Below the pieces are notes generated by a model. It searched no databases, had not been told where the DNA came from, and saw nothing but the letters and a program-made list of their open reading frames with translations. Below, in pieces: positions 12,712-24,059 of a DNA stretch of 64,000 nucleotides. Origin of the DNA: Rhyzopertha dominica (taxonomy: Eukaryota > Arthropoda > Insecta > Coleoptera > Bostrichidae). The DNA lies in assembly GCA_025024175.1 (NCBI GenBank), contig QCXZ01000001.1, forward strand, positions 19,468,001 to 19,532,000, given 5' to 3'. Within the stretch, counting starts at the first letter, position 1; every line of letters starts with the position of its first letter. A program made the position numbers and the translations under genes.

Positions 12712-14785
12712 CATCGTTTACTTATACGTAAAATGCAGTTGGCTATGTCGTTCCAAAATTCGTTTTTTTTTGTTTTTTTGTCAGAATTCTATATCTCATT
12801 TCTTAAACAGTACGTTCCAACTTTTTGCCCACCTTATACAAGCGCCAGTAGTTAATTATATCGGCAAAGATTGCGAACATCTCGCGTTTTATAGTCGCCG
12901 GAGCGTGGATCCGGGTTGTTTACCGCTGTGTTTCGTGCTTTTCTAGATTTTAATCCGGGCAGAAACGAGCCCGATCAAATCATCATAAAACCCTAATAAA
13001 ACCGAGCTAGTGCTTTATTTTTCGTCTCATTTTATATTACGCGGGACAGAACGGGGGTGATATCAGTATTAGCCTAGTTCGCAATCACCGCGATATATTA
13101 TACTCGTGTCCACTTTTCTTATGGTAATAAATTACGGCAACAGAAAAGGAAAACATGACGTCAGCCCTATTGTAATGAAGTGTTTCCTATTATCTCGCGG
13201 ATAATATTCCGGCGAATACGTTCGCCAGGAGGATTTGTTGTTGTTGGGCGCTTTCGNGGTGGTTTATGAACCTACAGTAAAGCTTTGCATATGATAGNAA
13301 TATATAAAAGGAAGTTAATGTGAATTAGTGCAATCAGATGTTTTGCTTTATGGATAGTTATTTAGTTCTTAATGTCCGCAATATCGTTTAGCAACTTATC
13401 GTTGTCTATAGGATCTCGGTGCAAGAATAATTATAAAAAGCATGTAAAAAGAAATTTAATCGATTTCCGACTACTAGCTCGTGATAGTATTCACTTTACC
13501 GTTTCAAAAAACTTAAGTCTAACTGACTTCAGCTTCTTTAACAGGCTTAGCATTACCTATACATCTCCTGTTGAAAGAGGATCGTAAGAAAAAGTGACAT
13601 TAAACAGTTTGACCGCTTCTAAACTATTTCATTTAACATTACTGAAAAATTTTCTAAACCTGTAGAATATCGTTAGTATTAGTTGTTTTTCTTTATGCGT
13701 AAGTAGATAAACAGGTCAGATGTCATTTTGAAAAACCTGAGTAAAAAATTGGAAATTACCTATGGTTAATGGAAAAAGTGACGGTTACTACTACTATCTA
13801 AAACAGGTATTCGCTATTCCTTTTGAATTGTATGTGGGGAGCCTATAGTAACTTAGAATTTTTAAGTTTATTAAAATGTTGCAGATCATATAATCTTAAT
13901 TATCATCCTTTCGGTTATTAATACACACGAACTGTTTATCTAAAGCAGTGTTAACTAAATAGCATCATAGAGTATACGCACAATGATTTCAATGACCGTG
14001 CTCATTTTTTATTGTGTTATTTTATATCATTTTTATACTAGATATGCATAATGTCCAGCCGTTTGTCAAAAGGGGCGCAATTATTGCGGGCTGTTTGTCC
14101 ATGAATTCGCTCCACGGAAATTTGTTGTTCGCGTTTTAGCGTGCGAGCCTGAAATTTACGTCTTTAATACGAATTTAGTAAATGTGTTTTTTATGCAAAT
14201 GTTTGTATTTCGCGGTTAAACAGTACCGCAATTTAGGGGCACCCTTCTCGCACATACGGGCATCGTTTCATTTTAATCTCATCGCTTGTTAAGTCTCGCA
14301 AATGACACTCCATCTTTGTCCTGTCCGGTCGCTCGTCGTGACGCTGATACCTAAACAATAAATTGTTGCGACGTAGCGTATGCATATTATTATTATAAGC
14401 GAACGGTGTAAATGCGCGTGAAACTAATGCTAATGTCGTACATTTCCCGCGGCCGGTATAATAATATTAATACGTCCAGCTGCTATATTTTACAATTAAA
14501 GCTACATTTTATCCGACCCCAGTCGTATTTCATGTTTATTATTAGTAGCGAGTGCACTTGTATGGCCAGCATTCATCACTCTGTACGCCGTTGCCCGTGA
14601 AAACTGCACTTGTCATAGATCGTTACTGAATTAGCAGTGTTTCTGACGAATTACACATGAAAACGTCTTCAGCAGCACATAAATAAATATTTGTATTAAG
14701 GTATTATAATATTGACAACTTTTTTGCCATCCTAAATTCTTACTTTCATCATACCATTGCTTTGGTATATAAGCAAAACCAGTTC

Positions 14786-14887
14786 TATGCCGTGTTGTCT
14801 ACACTAGACCTAAACTGTACTGATGAGCTGTAATGACAGCGAAATAGTACTANCTGCAGTTGGTTGAGGTGTAGACAGCACAGCATA
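14786..14887. repeat. Short palindromic MITE-like remnant
   Basis: TATGCCGTGTTGTCTACA at the left end is inverted, with two differences, as TGTAGACAGCACAGCATA at the right end. A related arm (ATACCGTGCTGTCTGCACTA) occurs inside the Polinton at about 35487. The length is 102 bp and there is no coding capacity. Confidence 0.6.
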
Positions 14888-15603
14888 GACATGCATTTTA
14901 AATAAAAATGTATTGCGACAGAAGTATGCAATGGAAAGATGGCATTCTCAAAAGCATCGGTTTCCACTGTAAAAGCAACTTCAGGTTCAACTAATGTCAG
15001 CATTTTCGTAGTTTCTAACTTAAAATTTTTAAGCGTGCCCAGAGCTCTAGATTGAGAGGGAAAGGGTGTAATTATACTTATATTATAAATAATTTTGTAC
15101 GAAAAATTTGATATGTTTTGGAGTAATAAAAAAGATGCTCATAATGTGTATCTTGAGTTTGTTAAATTATCTGGTGCCTTTGATCTAACTTTATCGTCTT
15201 GCAATTATTAGACCTGCGTAGAAACGTACATTTCTTGTAGTTGTATTGTAGTAAGGTATCTTCGTATCCTGCTTAATGCTTTTGACGAACGACGTCTTCC
15301 GAAGACAAAAAAAGCCAGTGGTTACCTATGTACGTAATCTGCTACTCGAGGGCCATACTGAACACACATTCCTGAGGCCATTATGGATCAAGAAATCCTA
15401 ATTGATGTTGTACATATATCCTAAAATTAACCTTTTAGTAGATATGGATAAGTTAATTATCTACTGGAATTGTTACAGCTAATAAGCTGCATTTTAATGT
15501 ATGTCGGTTCTTGCCCGCTTGCAAAAAGTGCCGTGGGGGCCTGCTATCAAATTGAAGTATGCAGGTGCATGCCAATTTTTTAGGCTGGAGGTCACTTCCT
15601 TTT

Positions 15604-15651
15604 GGAAGTAGTACCCGTTAAGGCAGCTAGGTGGCTTTGTCATAATGTCAG
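15604..15651. repeat. Dispersed repeat, copy 2 of 3
   Basis: This is the closest match to the 7179-7227 copy. It has GGAAGTAGTACCCGTTAAGG, then the shared GGCAGCTAGG and GGCTTTG, and it ends in GTCAG. Confidence 0.65.
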
Positions 15652-18118
15652 TGTAATGCATGAAATGTTTATTCCGTAGTACAAATCAGGGAAGAATTAA
15701 TCGAAATGTTATTGGAAGTCGTAAATGAAATCAAAAATATCAAATAAGAGAATGAGAGATTCCTGTCTTTAGTATAATAAAAAAAATGTGGAGTTAGACA
15801 TTGCTGTTGCTCTTATTTCGTTCGAACATATTCCACTTCGAGACGATGGATCTGTACTTATTTCTGAAATTATGAATGACCTCATGCGTTCCGTGTTTTC
15901 CATTATTCAAAGGTCTCAGCTTTGTATCACTCGAGTATAGATGTTTTAAGCCATTTTTACACGTAATTTGGTATATATATTTTAATTTGGATAATAATAA
16001 AGTTTGATGTTTGTGTAATAAGTCTAATATTAAATGCTGCAGTATAATCACTTGAAATTTTAATATAGCCGTTTGTTGGCACTTTGTGATTAATAATAAC
16101 CTCAGGACTACGTACATTCACTTTGGCTCTCGAGTTACAAACAGTTTGTATTTTCAGAGAGAATTATAAAATAATCAAAATATATTTCCTTATCCACTTT
16201 TGTAGTGTGTGTGTGGTTTCCTATTGAAGCGACCAAAGTTTGAGCTCTCGATGGAGATAGACTAGGTTCAAATACGTGTACTTTAAGGTAAGGTAAGTTT
16301 AAGGTCATTGCTAGCTAAACCACTTGCTCTCAATGTACTCTTTTGTCTTCCAAATGCCAATTCTCCATTTAAGCGTTCACGAAGAACTGTTTAATACATA
16401 TAACTTGGTGCTATTATAGGGAGACCTTTGAACACTCTCGTCTTAGCTCAGCCGGCCATAAATACACCTTGCCCGATAAAGTTCAATTACATAGGAGTAG
16501 CAAAAAAATTGATATTGCATATTACTAACTTAAACTAGTTGTTCAGTGGCTGCTGTTTCTAACAGACAGATGATAACAAAATAGCGTTTTTGCAAGATTA
16601 CGTGAAATACTACACCAGAAGTTTTAAATTATTGTTTCAAAACCAGGAAAGGTCAATGAACAATGCCGTGTGTACATAATACAAGGTTAAAAGCGCGTCA
16701 TGAGCTGGCCTGAGATGAAAATTTGTTCTGCAAATATGTTCTTTAATCATACAGTTGTTTAGCTCATCTCTAATAAAGTCAAAGGGACTAGTACCTTAAA
16801 GTGCCGCTTCATGGACGCTAATTGCCCTCGATAATTGAATGTTAAAGGTTAGGTCTAACATAAGACATATAATGCACATTAATCACTTGTAACAAGCTAC
16901 GCAAAAAATGAAATAGAAAGCTTCAAGTGTAATAGACGAAAATCTTTTTTTATCATTTGCAGCATTTATTGCCAAATATATAAAATCAAAAAAATAAAAA
17001 TTTTATTTACTCTGCTAAAATGTAGGTACTTCGCAACTGATTTTAACAAATGATATCCCCAATATAGGAACAAGTAAAGCGCAAAACTACCAGCTAGCAA
17101 TCGTGTCAGTTTTTTCTTCTTTTATATTTATAATTCAATATGTTAACGTGATTTTTTCCTTACAATTCTTGCAAGCGTAATTTTCTAAGCAATTTGACTA
17201 ATAAAGTCGTTCTAAGACGTCAGCAATCAAGATTGCCTAAAAGCGAAGCACAGAAACAGTAAAGGTGAGCTACTCCAGAAAACTTTCTAAATAAGCGTAT
17301 CAGAAACTAAGCCGAAGTTAACGAACTTTGTCTAAAGTTTGCTGTTGATTCGTGTGTCCACTAATTGTGACCCTAGTTTTATAGTATAAGGCAGGACATC
17401 AAGCAACACAAAGTAATTTCCTCTCTAGTAGATATCTTTTGAAATAGAAACTAGAAACCATGTTTATGTCGATAAATATTTATTATTCACTTGTTACGTA
17501 TAAGTTTTGCTAAAATGCAAAGCAGATAGATTTTTTCTTTCCATTAATTTACTGCTGGCCTTGTCCGATATTTGTCAAGAATTTTTACTCCACATACCTA
17601 GCACTAAAAGTATGCTTAGCTTTGTTGTGCCAAAAACAAATATGGTACGTAGCCCTCCTCACTTAGCATGAACGATTTCTTAGCTTATTCAAACTGTATC
17701 GAGATTATCATGCTTTTCGAATACACTTGTAATATTTGTCAAAGGAACAAATCTCCAAAAAAGGTCTGACACAAGTTCAAACAAAATTTTGTTCTGAAGA
17801 AGAGGTCAGATTAAAATATGTGCTGATTTTAAGGTAACGTTTAATTCTCAATTTTGCAAAGTATGATAATCAATACCAGAACACAAAATATAAATAGCAA
17901 CTCTCTTTAGGCGCCCTAGCGATCCAGACGTTTCGTTTGGTTGCGTTCATCGAGTTGTCGGTTGAAGTCGCTTCCTGAGACAGTTTGGTTCTGCATGCTA
18001 ACACAAGATATGTCGATAGCCTGCAAGAATCTGTGAATTTGAAATGGGGCCCAAAAACTGGTAGACCTACTACATTGTAAGGCTTAATTAACTAAATACC
18101 GGCCACTACGTCACATAG

Positions 18119-19260
18119 CTCTTCGAGTCATTGCTGTTGGGCCGAATACAGTACGTTGAATGCTTGAACGTTCGTTCATTTACCTGTAACACGACCTCAA
18201 GCATAATGCAGGGTTCCAATCTTGGCCCCGTCCTGTTTTTGACTTATTCCAACGATGTTTTTGCTAAATTTGACTGTTCTGTGTACGCCTATGCGGATGA
18301 TTTAAACATTGCTGGGTATATAAGGATTGAAAGGGATTGCTATATGTGGCAGAATGATCTGGAGTTGTTCAGTGATTGGAGCACCTCTAACCTTTTATCG
18401 CTAAATATCAGTAAATGCAAGCTCTTGAGGTTCTCCAGAAAGACTACTAATGTTGAATTCGGTTACATTATTAATGGTGTAACTATCGTTGAAGTTGATC
18501 AGATTAATGATCTTGGGGTAGATTCTCGTTTGTCGTTTGTGCCACATGTTAATCATATATGTTCCCAAGCAGCAAGGATGCTGGGATTTATTTTGCAGAA
18601 CACAAGAGGTTTTCGTTCCACTGAACCGCTCTACATCCTTTATTATGTATTTGTGTAATTTAAACTAGAGTACTGTTCGGTGGTATGGAACCCCTACTAT
18701 CAGTGTCATATAAATTTATTAGATCGTATACAACGCAAATTTTGTAAATATTTGTACTTTGTCAAACATGGACGGTATACCGATAGGCAAACTCCAACAA
18801 CTGACTTGTTCACCGAATTTAATTTAATGTCTCTACAAAAAAGGAGATTGGTTGCCTCTGTATTATTTTTACATAAGTTACTACATGGACAGTTTGTAAA
18901 CTCTAGGTTAATAAGCCAAATTTTATTTCATATGCCGCGTTTACGAAGTCGTAACCCACTTACTTTTCATCTACCTACTAGTAGAACTAACCAGCATCAG
19001 TTTTTGCCACTAAACTATATTTCCTCCACATATAACTCAATAACAGGAGAAGCTGATATATTTGATCAGATAATATCTTCATTTGTTAACGAATGTGTAC
19101 GCGCATTGAATCGATGAACTAGTGGACCCAGTATTGTCTATTGTTTGTAATGGGTACAACTGTTATATGTAAATTGTAATTATGTTATTATTTCTTTTTT
19201 AACATGTATCGTATATGTATCCTATTGGGCCTAATGGTCTGTTGGAGTTAAATATATTAT
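18119..19260 (+). pseudogene. Non-LTR retrotransposon reverse transcriptase, 5'-truncated, one in-frame stop
   Basis: The frame opens at 18119 and runs to 19117, interrupted only by a TAA at 18656-18658. It encodes the C-terminal half of a non-LTR reverse transcriptase: QGSNLGPVLF (RT block 4), the YADD catalytic box at about 18289-18300, and the thumb-like segment LEYCSVVWNPYY, followed by the conserved RIQRKF region just after the stop. The endonuclease and the first RT blocks are missing, as expected for 5' truncation during target-primed reverse transcription. The architecture fits the Jockey/CR1 group, but the exact clade cannot be fixed by eye. The 3' UTR ends with AAATATATTATTAT at 19250-19263. 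The rest of an (ATT)n tail appears at 24241-24279, beyond the DIRS insertion. The copy is dead. Confidence 0.88.
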
Positions 19261-19401
19261 TATACTTCGCCTCGCCCTCAAGATCACTAAAACCGTAGTA
19301 CCCTCTCTAGGGTTGTAGGTGTCACACTAATTTAAAGACAGAAACAAAATCTGTCGGTAAGGTAGGTATCTACTCCAAGCCCCTTCCCCAAACCTTCATT
19401 C
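19261..19401 (+). repeat. DIRS left inverted terminal repeat
   Basis: This matches the reverse complement of 24060-24201 almost perfectly over about 115 bp, up to AACCTTCATTC. The outermost 25 bp differ between ends (ACTTCGCCTCGCCCTCAAG on the left, versus a complement of the right end reading ACGAAGCCTCGCCTGAAAAG). Each variant is separately copied in the internal complementary region. Confidence 0.92.
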
Positions 19402-19479
19402 TTCGCTAGTGTGTGTAAGGTGTGTACACGTTTAGTTCATCATCGCGTTTATTTTACGGTTTATCGATATATTTGCAAG

Positions 19480-20910
19480 ATGGGTAAGCATAAGAGGAAA
19501 AGAGATCGTTCCGAGTCTCCAGTTCATCGGAATGATAACTTTCGGCACGTTCGTCATAAGCTAGATGAGCTTATCAATCTCTTGCAAGTTCCCAAACGCC
19601 GCCGAGTTTTTGCTGAGTCATCGTCATCTTGCGACTTGGCAGGGGACGTTCCTACTGCATTGGAAGGCTCGCAACTACCGCAACCAGCCGAACGGAGTTG
19701 TGAAGCGGGTTGCAGCTCGGCAGCAGAGGTAAAGGAGCTAGGGATTCCAGGATCGCCATCTGTAGGCGGCTACATATCAGACTTGGATGAGGATGTCTGT
19801 TTGGAAGAGGTGGTGCCCCTTTCCGCCTCAATATTTTCTGAATCTGCGGATCTGCTGGCTACAGGTAAATTTTTTATCTTTTGATCATGCTGGTACACCA
19901 GCTATAGCACCAAGTCTATCTGGAAAGTCTGTTGACAGACCTAAGACAGTTTACTGTCTTTCTTGCTGGCTTTAAAGTTGGGATTTTCCCTGCATAAGAG
20001 GTTAACCTCTTGTTTAACAGACACTCCGTTTTACGGAGGAGAAATGGTTTCTCTATTTCTCATTTGGCTCTTTAGTTGCAATGCAGGTTATCTTGCAGTA
20101 ACTTTTGTTTTCTTAAAAGGTACTGATCCGGTGGCTCAGCTGGACGCCGATACCTTGCGCCTTTTGGGCAATGAAGGAGGTGAGTTGCCAGCAACGTCCC
20201 CTCCAATTCATAAAGACTTGGTTCCCATCTGGTCAAGCATCTTAAAGAATGGATTGAAAGAAGACACACGAGATTCTCTCGTTGCAAAATATCCAAGGCC
20301 TGAAAATTGTCTCCTAGTAGCTCCACCGAAGATCAACCCAGAAGTAAAGGCAGCGGTCAACGAAGTGGCATCAAAAAGGGATGCACGTTATGAGAGTCTA
20401 CAGGCTATGTTGGGTGCTAGCTTATCAGCTCTGGGACAAGCTGTAACTCTTATTTTAAGCAGCTCTTCTGTGGATGAATGCAAAAGTCGTTTATTATCTT
20501 CTTTAGGAGATGCAGCGAGATTAGTAGCTGGTGTCCATCAGCAGCAATCACAGGCAAGACGACTTACATTGAAATCTCAGCTAAATGTTTCCTTAGCTGC
20601 TACACTATCAGAAACACCAAGTGATGACAGCTGGCTTTTTGGGGAGAATCTTTCTCAAAGGATTCAATCGGCAAAAGTCTTGCACAAAATGACAGCTGAG
20701 CTAAGGAAGCCTAAGGAACCTGTAAAACCCCCTTTAGCCAACCGTCTTGTCAGATCAAAAATTCCTCCGGGAAACTTCAACGGTCCTCCCAGGCCACAAC
20801 ATCGGTCACTGCGACGGGGGGGACCAAGGACAGCAGCAGCAGTGACAAGGAATCAGCAAAAACCGCAGCTACCATCCTCCAGGGGGATGGAATACAGACG
20901 CAGGCATTAA
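19480..20910 (+). CDS. DIRS Gag-like protein, spliced (two exons)
   Basis: The first ATG of a basic N-terminus (MGKHKRKRDRSESP) lies at 19480. Exon 1 runs to 19864 and stops soon afterwards unless an intron is removed. A GT donor (ACAG|GTAAAT) at 19865 and an AG acceptor (TCTTAAAAG|G) at 20119 bound a 255-bp intron whose removal keeps frame, giving 391 aa. The second exon carries a conserved-looking helical core (SSILKNGLKEDTRDSLVAKY; LPAT..PPIHKDLVPIW) and a basic, proline- and arginine-rich tail. This is the nucleic-acid-binding structural protein position of DIRS elements. The last 196 nt overlap the pol frame. An unspliced alternative would give two separate short proteins, but the clean splice signals and frame make splicing the better reading. 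Confidence 0.78.
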
Positions 20911-22811
20911 ATGTAAGATATGCTGGTAGGCTTTGCCATTTTGAGTCAGAATGGAAGCAAATTACTTCCGNTTCTTTCGTGCTCTCTTGTATTGGGGGTT
21001 TAAAACTGCCTTTTTCTCGCAAAGTGGTACAACATCGGTTACCTGATGAACCCAACTGGTCTAATAGAGAAATTGAGAGTTTAAAGAATTCTATCAATGA
21101 ATTATTGTCCATAGGCGCTATCTCTGAATGTGATTCTTGTGATGGGCAATTTGTCTCAAAAATTTTTTTGGTTCCAAAGCCTGATGGAAGTATGCGCTTA
21201 ATTCTTAACTTAAAACAATTGAATACTTTTATTGAGGCTACTCATTTCAAGCTTGAGGATAAATCCACTGTAATGCGGTTACTACAAAAAGGCTACTTCA
21301 TGACAAAATTGGATTTAAAAAATGCCTATTACTTGGTTCCTATTCATGAATCTCACAGAAAGTTTTTGCGCTTTCAATTTTTAGGAAAACTTTTCCAATT
21401 TAATTGCCTTTGTTTCGGCCTTAATATTGCCCCTTTTGTTTTTACGAAGATTATAAAACCTATTGTTACCCTTTTGAGATCGAAAGGTTTTCTTCTTGTA
21501 GCTTATCTGGATGACTTCTTACTCTTGGGTAAGAGTAAAAAACAATGTTGGGATAATGTATGCTCTACAATATCTCTTATGGAGAGGCTAGGTTTTGTTA
21601 TCAACTACAGGAAAAGCTGTCTTTTCCCCTCAACGAAAATTGAATACTTAGGGCTTATTTTCGACTCTGAGACTCTTACAGTGGGAGTTCCTCTTAGTAA
21701 GCAGGATCGCATTGATACACTATTATCAGCTTTTCTGCACAGGTCTTCATCTTCTATTAGATTTTTCGCACATCTAATTGGTGTATTAGTGTCGGTCTGT
21801 CCAGCAACACCATATGGATTAAGTCATACCAAACTTCTAGAAAGAATCAAGTACCTTGCTCTTCTTAAATCTGGGGGTAACTTTGATTCTCAAATGTACA
21901 TTCCTCACTCAGTGAAAAATGATTTATTGTGGTGGAGAAAAAATATTAAAAATTCCAGGGCTCCGATTAGAAATTACTCTTTTGTTAGAACAATTTTTAC
22001 GGATGCTTCCCTATCAGGTTGGGGTGCAGTCTGCGGTATGCAAAAAACTAGTGGTAACTGGAATCCGTTTGAAAAGGGTCTACACATAAATGAACTCGAA
22101 TTACTAGCAGTGTTATTCGGTCTAAAATGTTTTACAAAGGATTTGTCAGATTGTGAGATTTTATTGAGGGTAGACAATACCACTGCGATTGCCTACATAA
22201 ATCGAATGGGTGGAATTCAGTTTCCAAAATTAAATGCTATAGCTCAAAAAATTTGGGGTTGGTGCGAGAAACAAAAGATTTGGGTTTATGCATCCTACAT
22301 AAAGTCGTCTGATAATATCCTGGCAGATAGGGAATCAAGAAAACTTCCATGTGAAACAGAGTGGTCCCTTTCTGCTAATGCCTTTAGTATTATAAAATCG
22401 ACATTTGGCACTCCGGACATAGACCTTTTTGCAAATCGCTGTAACAAGAAATGTAAAAATTTTATTTCTTGGCTGCCAGATCCAGATGCGGTAACAGTCG
22501 ATGCATTTACCTTAAGCTGGAAACCTTTTTTCTTTTATGCCTTTCCACCATTTATTCTCATACTTAAGGTTATTCGTAAGATAATTACTGATGAGGCTGA
22601 AGGAATTTTGGTAGTTCCTTTCTGGCCTTCCCAACCCTGGTACCCTTTGTTTTCAAACCTTCTTGTGACTGAGCCAGTGGTACTACAGCCTGATATTAAT
22701 TTGTTGTCTCTGCCTAACAGGTCACATCCTTTGTGGCGGACTCTTTCCCTGGTGGCAGGGCGCTTGTCCGGGAAGCCTTCGAGGCAAAAGGGATACCGTC
22801 CAACTCTATAG
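20715..22811 (+). CDS. DIRS reverse transcriptase / RNase H polyprotein
   Basis: The frame is open from just after a TAA at 20712-20714 and contains no ATG before the RT core, so it probably starts by -1 frameshifting from gag (or by splicing). Domains in order are: the fingers segment VPKPDGSMRLILNLKQLN; the LDLKNAYYLVPI block with the first catalytic Asp; the YLDD active site at about 21506-21517; a DIRS-type RNase H with Asp in FTDASLSGWGA, Glu in NELELLAVL, Asp in RVDNTTAIAYIN and Asp in LADRESR; and a C-terminal DIRS region (PDIDLFANRCN, YAFPPFILI, VPFWPSQPWYPL) in the position where many family members carry a Dam-like methyltransferase domain. I see no clear DPPY-type methyltransferase motif. 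The end overlaps the recombinase frame by 94 nt. One N lies at 20971. Confidence 0.93.
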   Translation, partial: GTCKTPFSQPSCQIKNSSGKLQRSSQATTSVTATGGTKDSSSSDKESAKTAATILQGDGIQTQALNVRYAGRLCHFESEWKQITSXSFVLSCIGGLKLPFSRKVVQHRLPDEPNWSNREIESLKNSINELLSIGAISECDSCDGQFVSKIFLVPKPDGSMRLILNLKQLNTFIEATHFKLEDKSTVMRLLQKGYFMTKLDLKNAYYLVPIHESHRKFLRFQFLGKLFQFNCLCFGLNIAPFVFTKIIKPIVTLLRSKGFLLVAYLDDFLLLGKSKKQCWDNVCSTISLMERLGFVINYRKSCLFPSTKIEYLGLIFDSETLTVGVPLSKQDRIDTLLSAFLHRSSSSIRFFAHLIGVLVSVCPATPYGLSHTKLLERIKYLALLKSGGNFDSQMYIPHSVKNDLLWWRKNIKNSRAPIRNYSFVRTIFTDASLSGWGAVCGMQKTSGNWNPFEKGLHINELELLAVLFGLKCFTKDLSDCEILLRVDNTTAIAYINRMGGIQFPKLNAIAQKIWGWCEKQKIWVYASYIKSSDNILADRESRKLPCETEWSLSANAFSIIKSTFGTPDIDLFANRCNKKCKNFISWLPDPDAVTVDAFTLSWKPFFFYAFPPFILILKVIRKIITDEAEGILVVPFWPSQPWYPLFSNLLVTEPVVLQPDINLLSLPNRSHPLWRTLSLVAGRLSGKPSRQKGYRPTL

Positions 22812-23728
22812 GTATTTTACTAGCCTCGATAACAGATTCTACATGGCGTCAGTATGAAAGTCCTCTAAGAAAATGGTGGGAATTTTGCAAGAATGAAAAT
22901 CGTAGTCCAAGCACTGTCTCAATCCCTTCAGTTTTACACTTTCTTACATCATGGTTTGAAAAAGGAGCTCTTTATGGTACACTCAACAGTGCCAGATCTG
23001 CCATTGCTTTGTTAGCACCAGCTGGGTTTGCTGATGATCTTAGGATGCGAAGATTCTTTAAAGGAATTTTTAAACTTAGGCCTGTTACACCAAAATATGA
23101 CTATATGTGGGACCCTAAAATTGTTTTGGATCATATGCATTCCCTGGGGGATAATGACACTCTCACACTAGGACAACTGGCTTCAAAATTAGCCACACTT
23201 TTGATTTTAACAACAACACAACGTATACAGACTTTATCCTTAATTCAAATTCAAAACATTGAAGAAGAAAAAGAGGGATTAATTATTAAGATTCCACTGC
23301 CTACTAAAACTTCCAGAAAAGGGGCAACCCAACCATCCATGTTCTTGCCTTATTTTACTGAAGATGTACATATTTGTGTGGCCTCGACATTGAAACACTA
23401 TTTAGCGAAAACAGAAAACTTGAGACCGTCATCAACAGACAGACTTTTCATATGCAATAGGCAACCTTATCACCAAGTCACTACACAGACTTTAAGTCGT
23501 TGGATTCAAATGCTTCTTAGGGATAGTGGTTTGGACACTTCCAAATTCTCTGCATACAGTACACGTCATGCTGCGGTGTCTAAAGCTTACAAAAGGGGTG
23601 TGTCTATAGATGTGATACGAAAAGCTGCAGGTTGGTCTAATACTTCACAAACATTTGCTCGTTTCTATAATCGACCTTGTGTAACTGTTAATCGAGACCA
23701 TTTGGCTCGCACTATTGTAAGTCAGTGA
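22718..23728 (+). CDS. DIRS tyrosine recombinase
   Basis: The frame opens after a TAA at 22715-22717 and overlaps pol in the -1 frame. No ATG precedes the N-terminal core-binding domain (STWRQYESPLRKWWEFC), so it is probably also expressed by frameshifting. The catalytic part shows the first Arg in TTTQRIQTL, a Lys-containing beta-hairpin region, the HxxR box as YSTRHA, the AAGWSN box, and the nucleophilic Tyr in FARFYNR. The enzyme inserts the circular DNA intermediate without target duplication. The first residue of the HxxR box is Tyr instead of the usual His. This may be a lineage feature or a weakening change. The length is normal for the family. Confidence 0.92.
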   Translation, partial: QVTSFVADSFPGGRALVREAFEAKGIPSNSIGILLASITDSTWRQYESPLRKWWEFCKNENRSPSTVSIPSVLHFLTSWFEKGALYGTLNSARSAIALLAPAGFADDLRMRRFFKGIFKLRPVTPKYDYMWDPKIVLDHMHSLGDNDTLTLGQLASKLATLLILTTTQRIQTLSLIQIQNIEEEKEGLIIKIPLPTKTSRKGATQPSMFLPYFTEDVHICVASTLKHYLAKTENLRPSSTDRLFICNRQPYHQVTTQTLSRWIQMLLRDSGLDTSKFSAYSTRHAAVSKAYKRGVSIDVIRKAAGWSNTSQTFARFYNRPCVTVNRDHLARTIVSQ

Positions 23729-23883
23729 TTAACAATTATTTTAATTGTGATACATTATTTTCTGTTTGGTTTTCGTAAGGATATATTCGAGATTTTATTT
23801 GTTAATGCATTAATCTTTGGTGTGTTATCCTGTATTTACCCTGAATAAAGTGTTCTCCTAATGTCGCAACTTGCTTTAAACAT

Positions 23884-23996
23884 CTACGGTTTTAGTGATC
23901 TTGAGGGCGAGGCGAAGTATAATTAATAGATCAAACGAACTTACCTGAAGTGAAGTTCGATCTTAATTATACGAAGCCTCGCCTGAAAAGATCACT
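23884..23996 (+). repeat. DIRS internal complementary region
   Basis: The first part (about 23884-23922) is the reverse complement of the left end (19261-19299). The remainder (about 23922-23996) is the reverse complement of the right end (24176-24241), including the right-end extension that the left end lacks. This junction-like arrangement of both termini is the template used to circularise DIRS cDNA. Confidence 0.92.
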
Positions 23997-24059
23997 CCCA
24001 CCCTTTCCCATGAGCTTTCAGCTTGCTCCCAATTAAGTTGCGACATATTTTCTTTAAAC

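Larger units (their letters stand above)
12717..18118. other. Intergenic DNA with GC-richer non-coding islands
   Basis: No convincing gene is seen. Two stretches, about 12860-13250 and 14040-14530, have higher GC and CpG content and many homeodomain-like ATTA/TAAT words. They look like unique, possibly cis-regulatory DNA rather than repeats. The 107-codon open frame at 15794-16117 on the minus strand has no recognisable domain and is not called. Confidence 0.45.

Noticed and set aside
15794..16117. 107-codon minus-strand frame
   Set aside because: It has no domain, promoter or polyadenylation context, and a composition like the surrounding AT-rich DNA.
19963..20119. N-terminal extension of the second gag frame upstream of 20120
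   Set aside because: It is inside the intron. The frame there is hydrophobic and unlike Gag, and splice sites explain it better.
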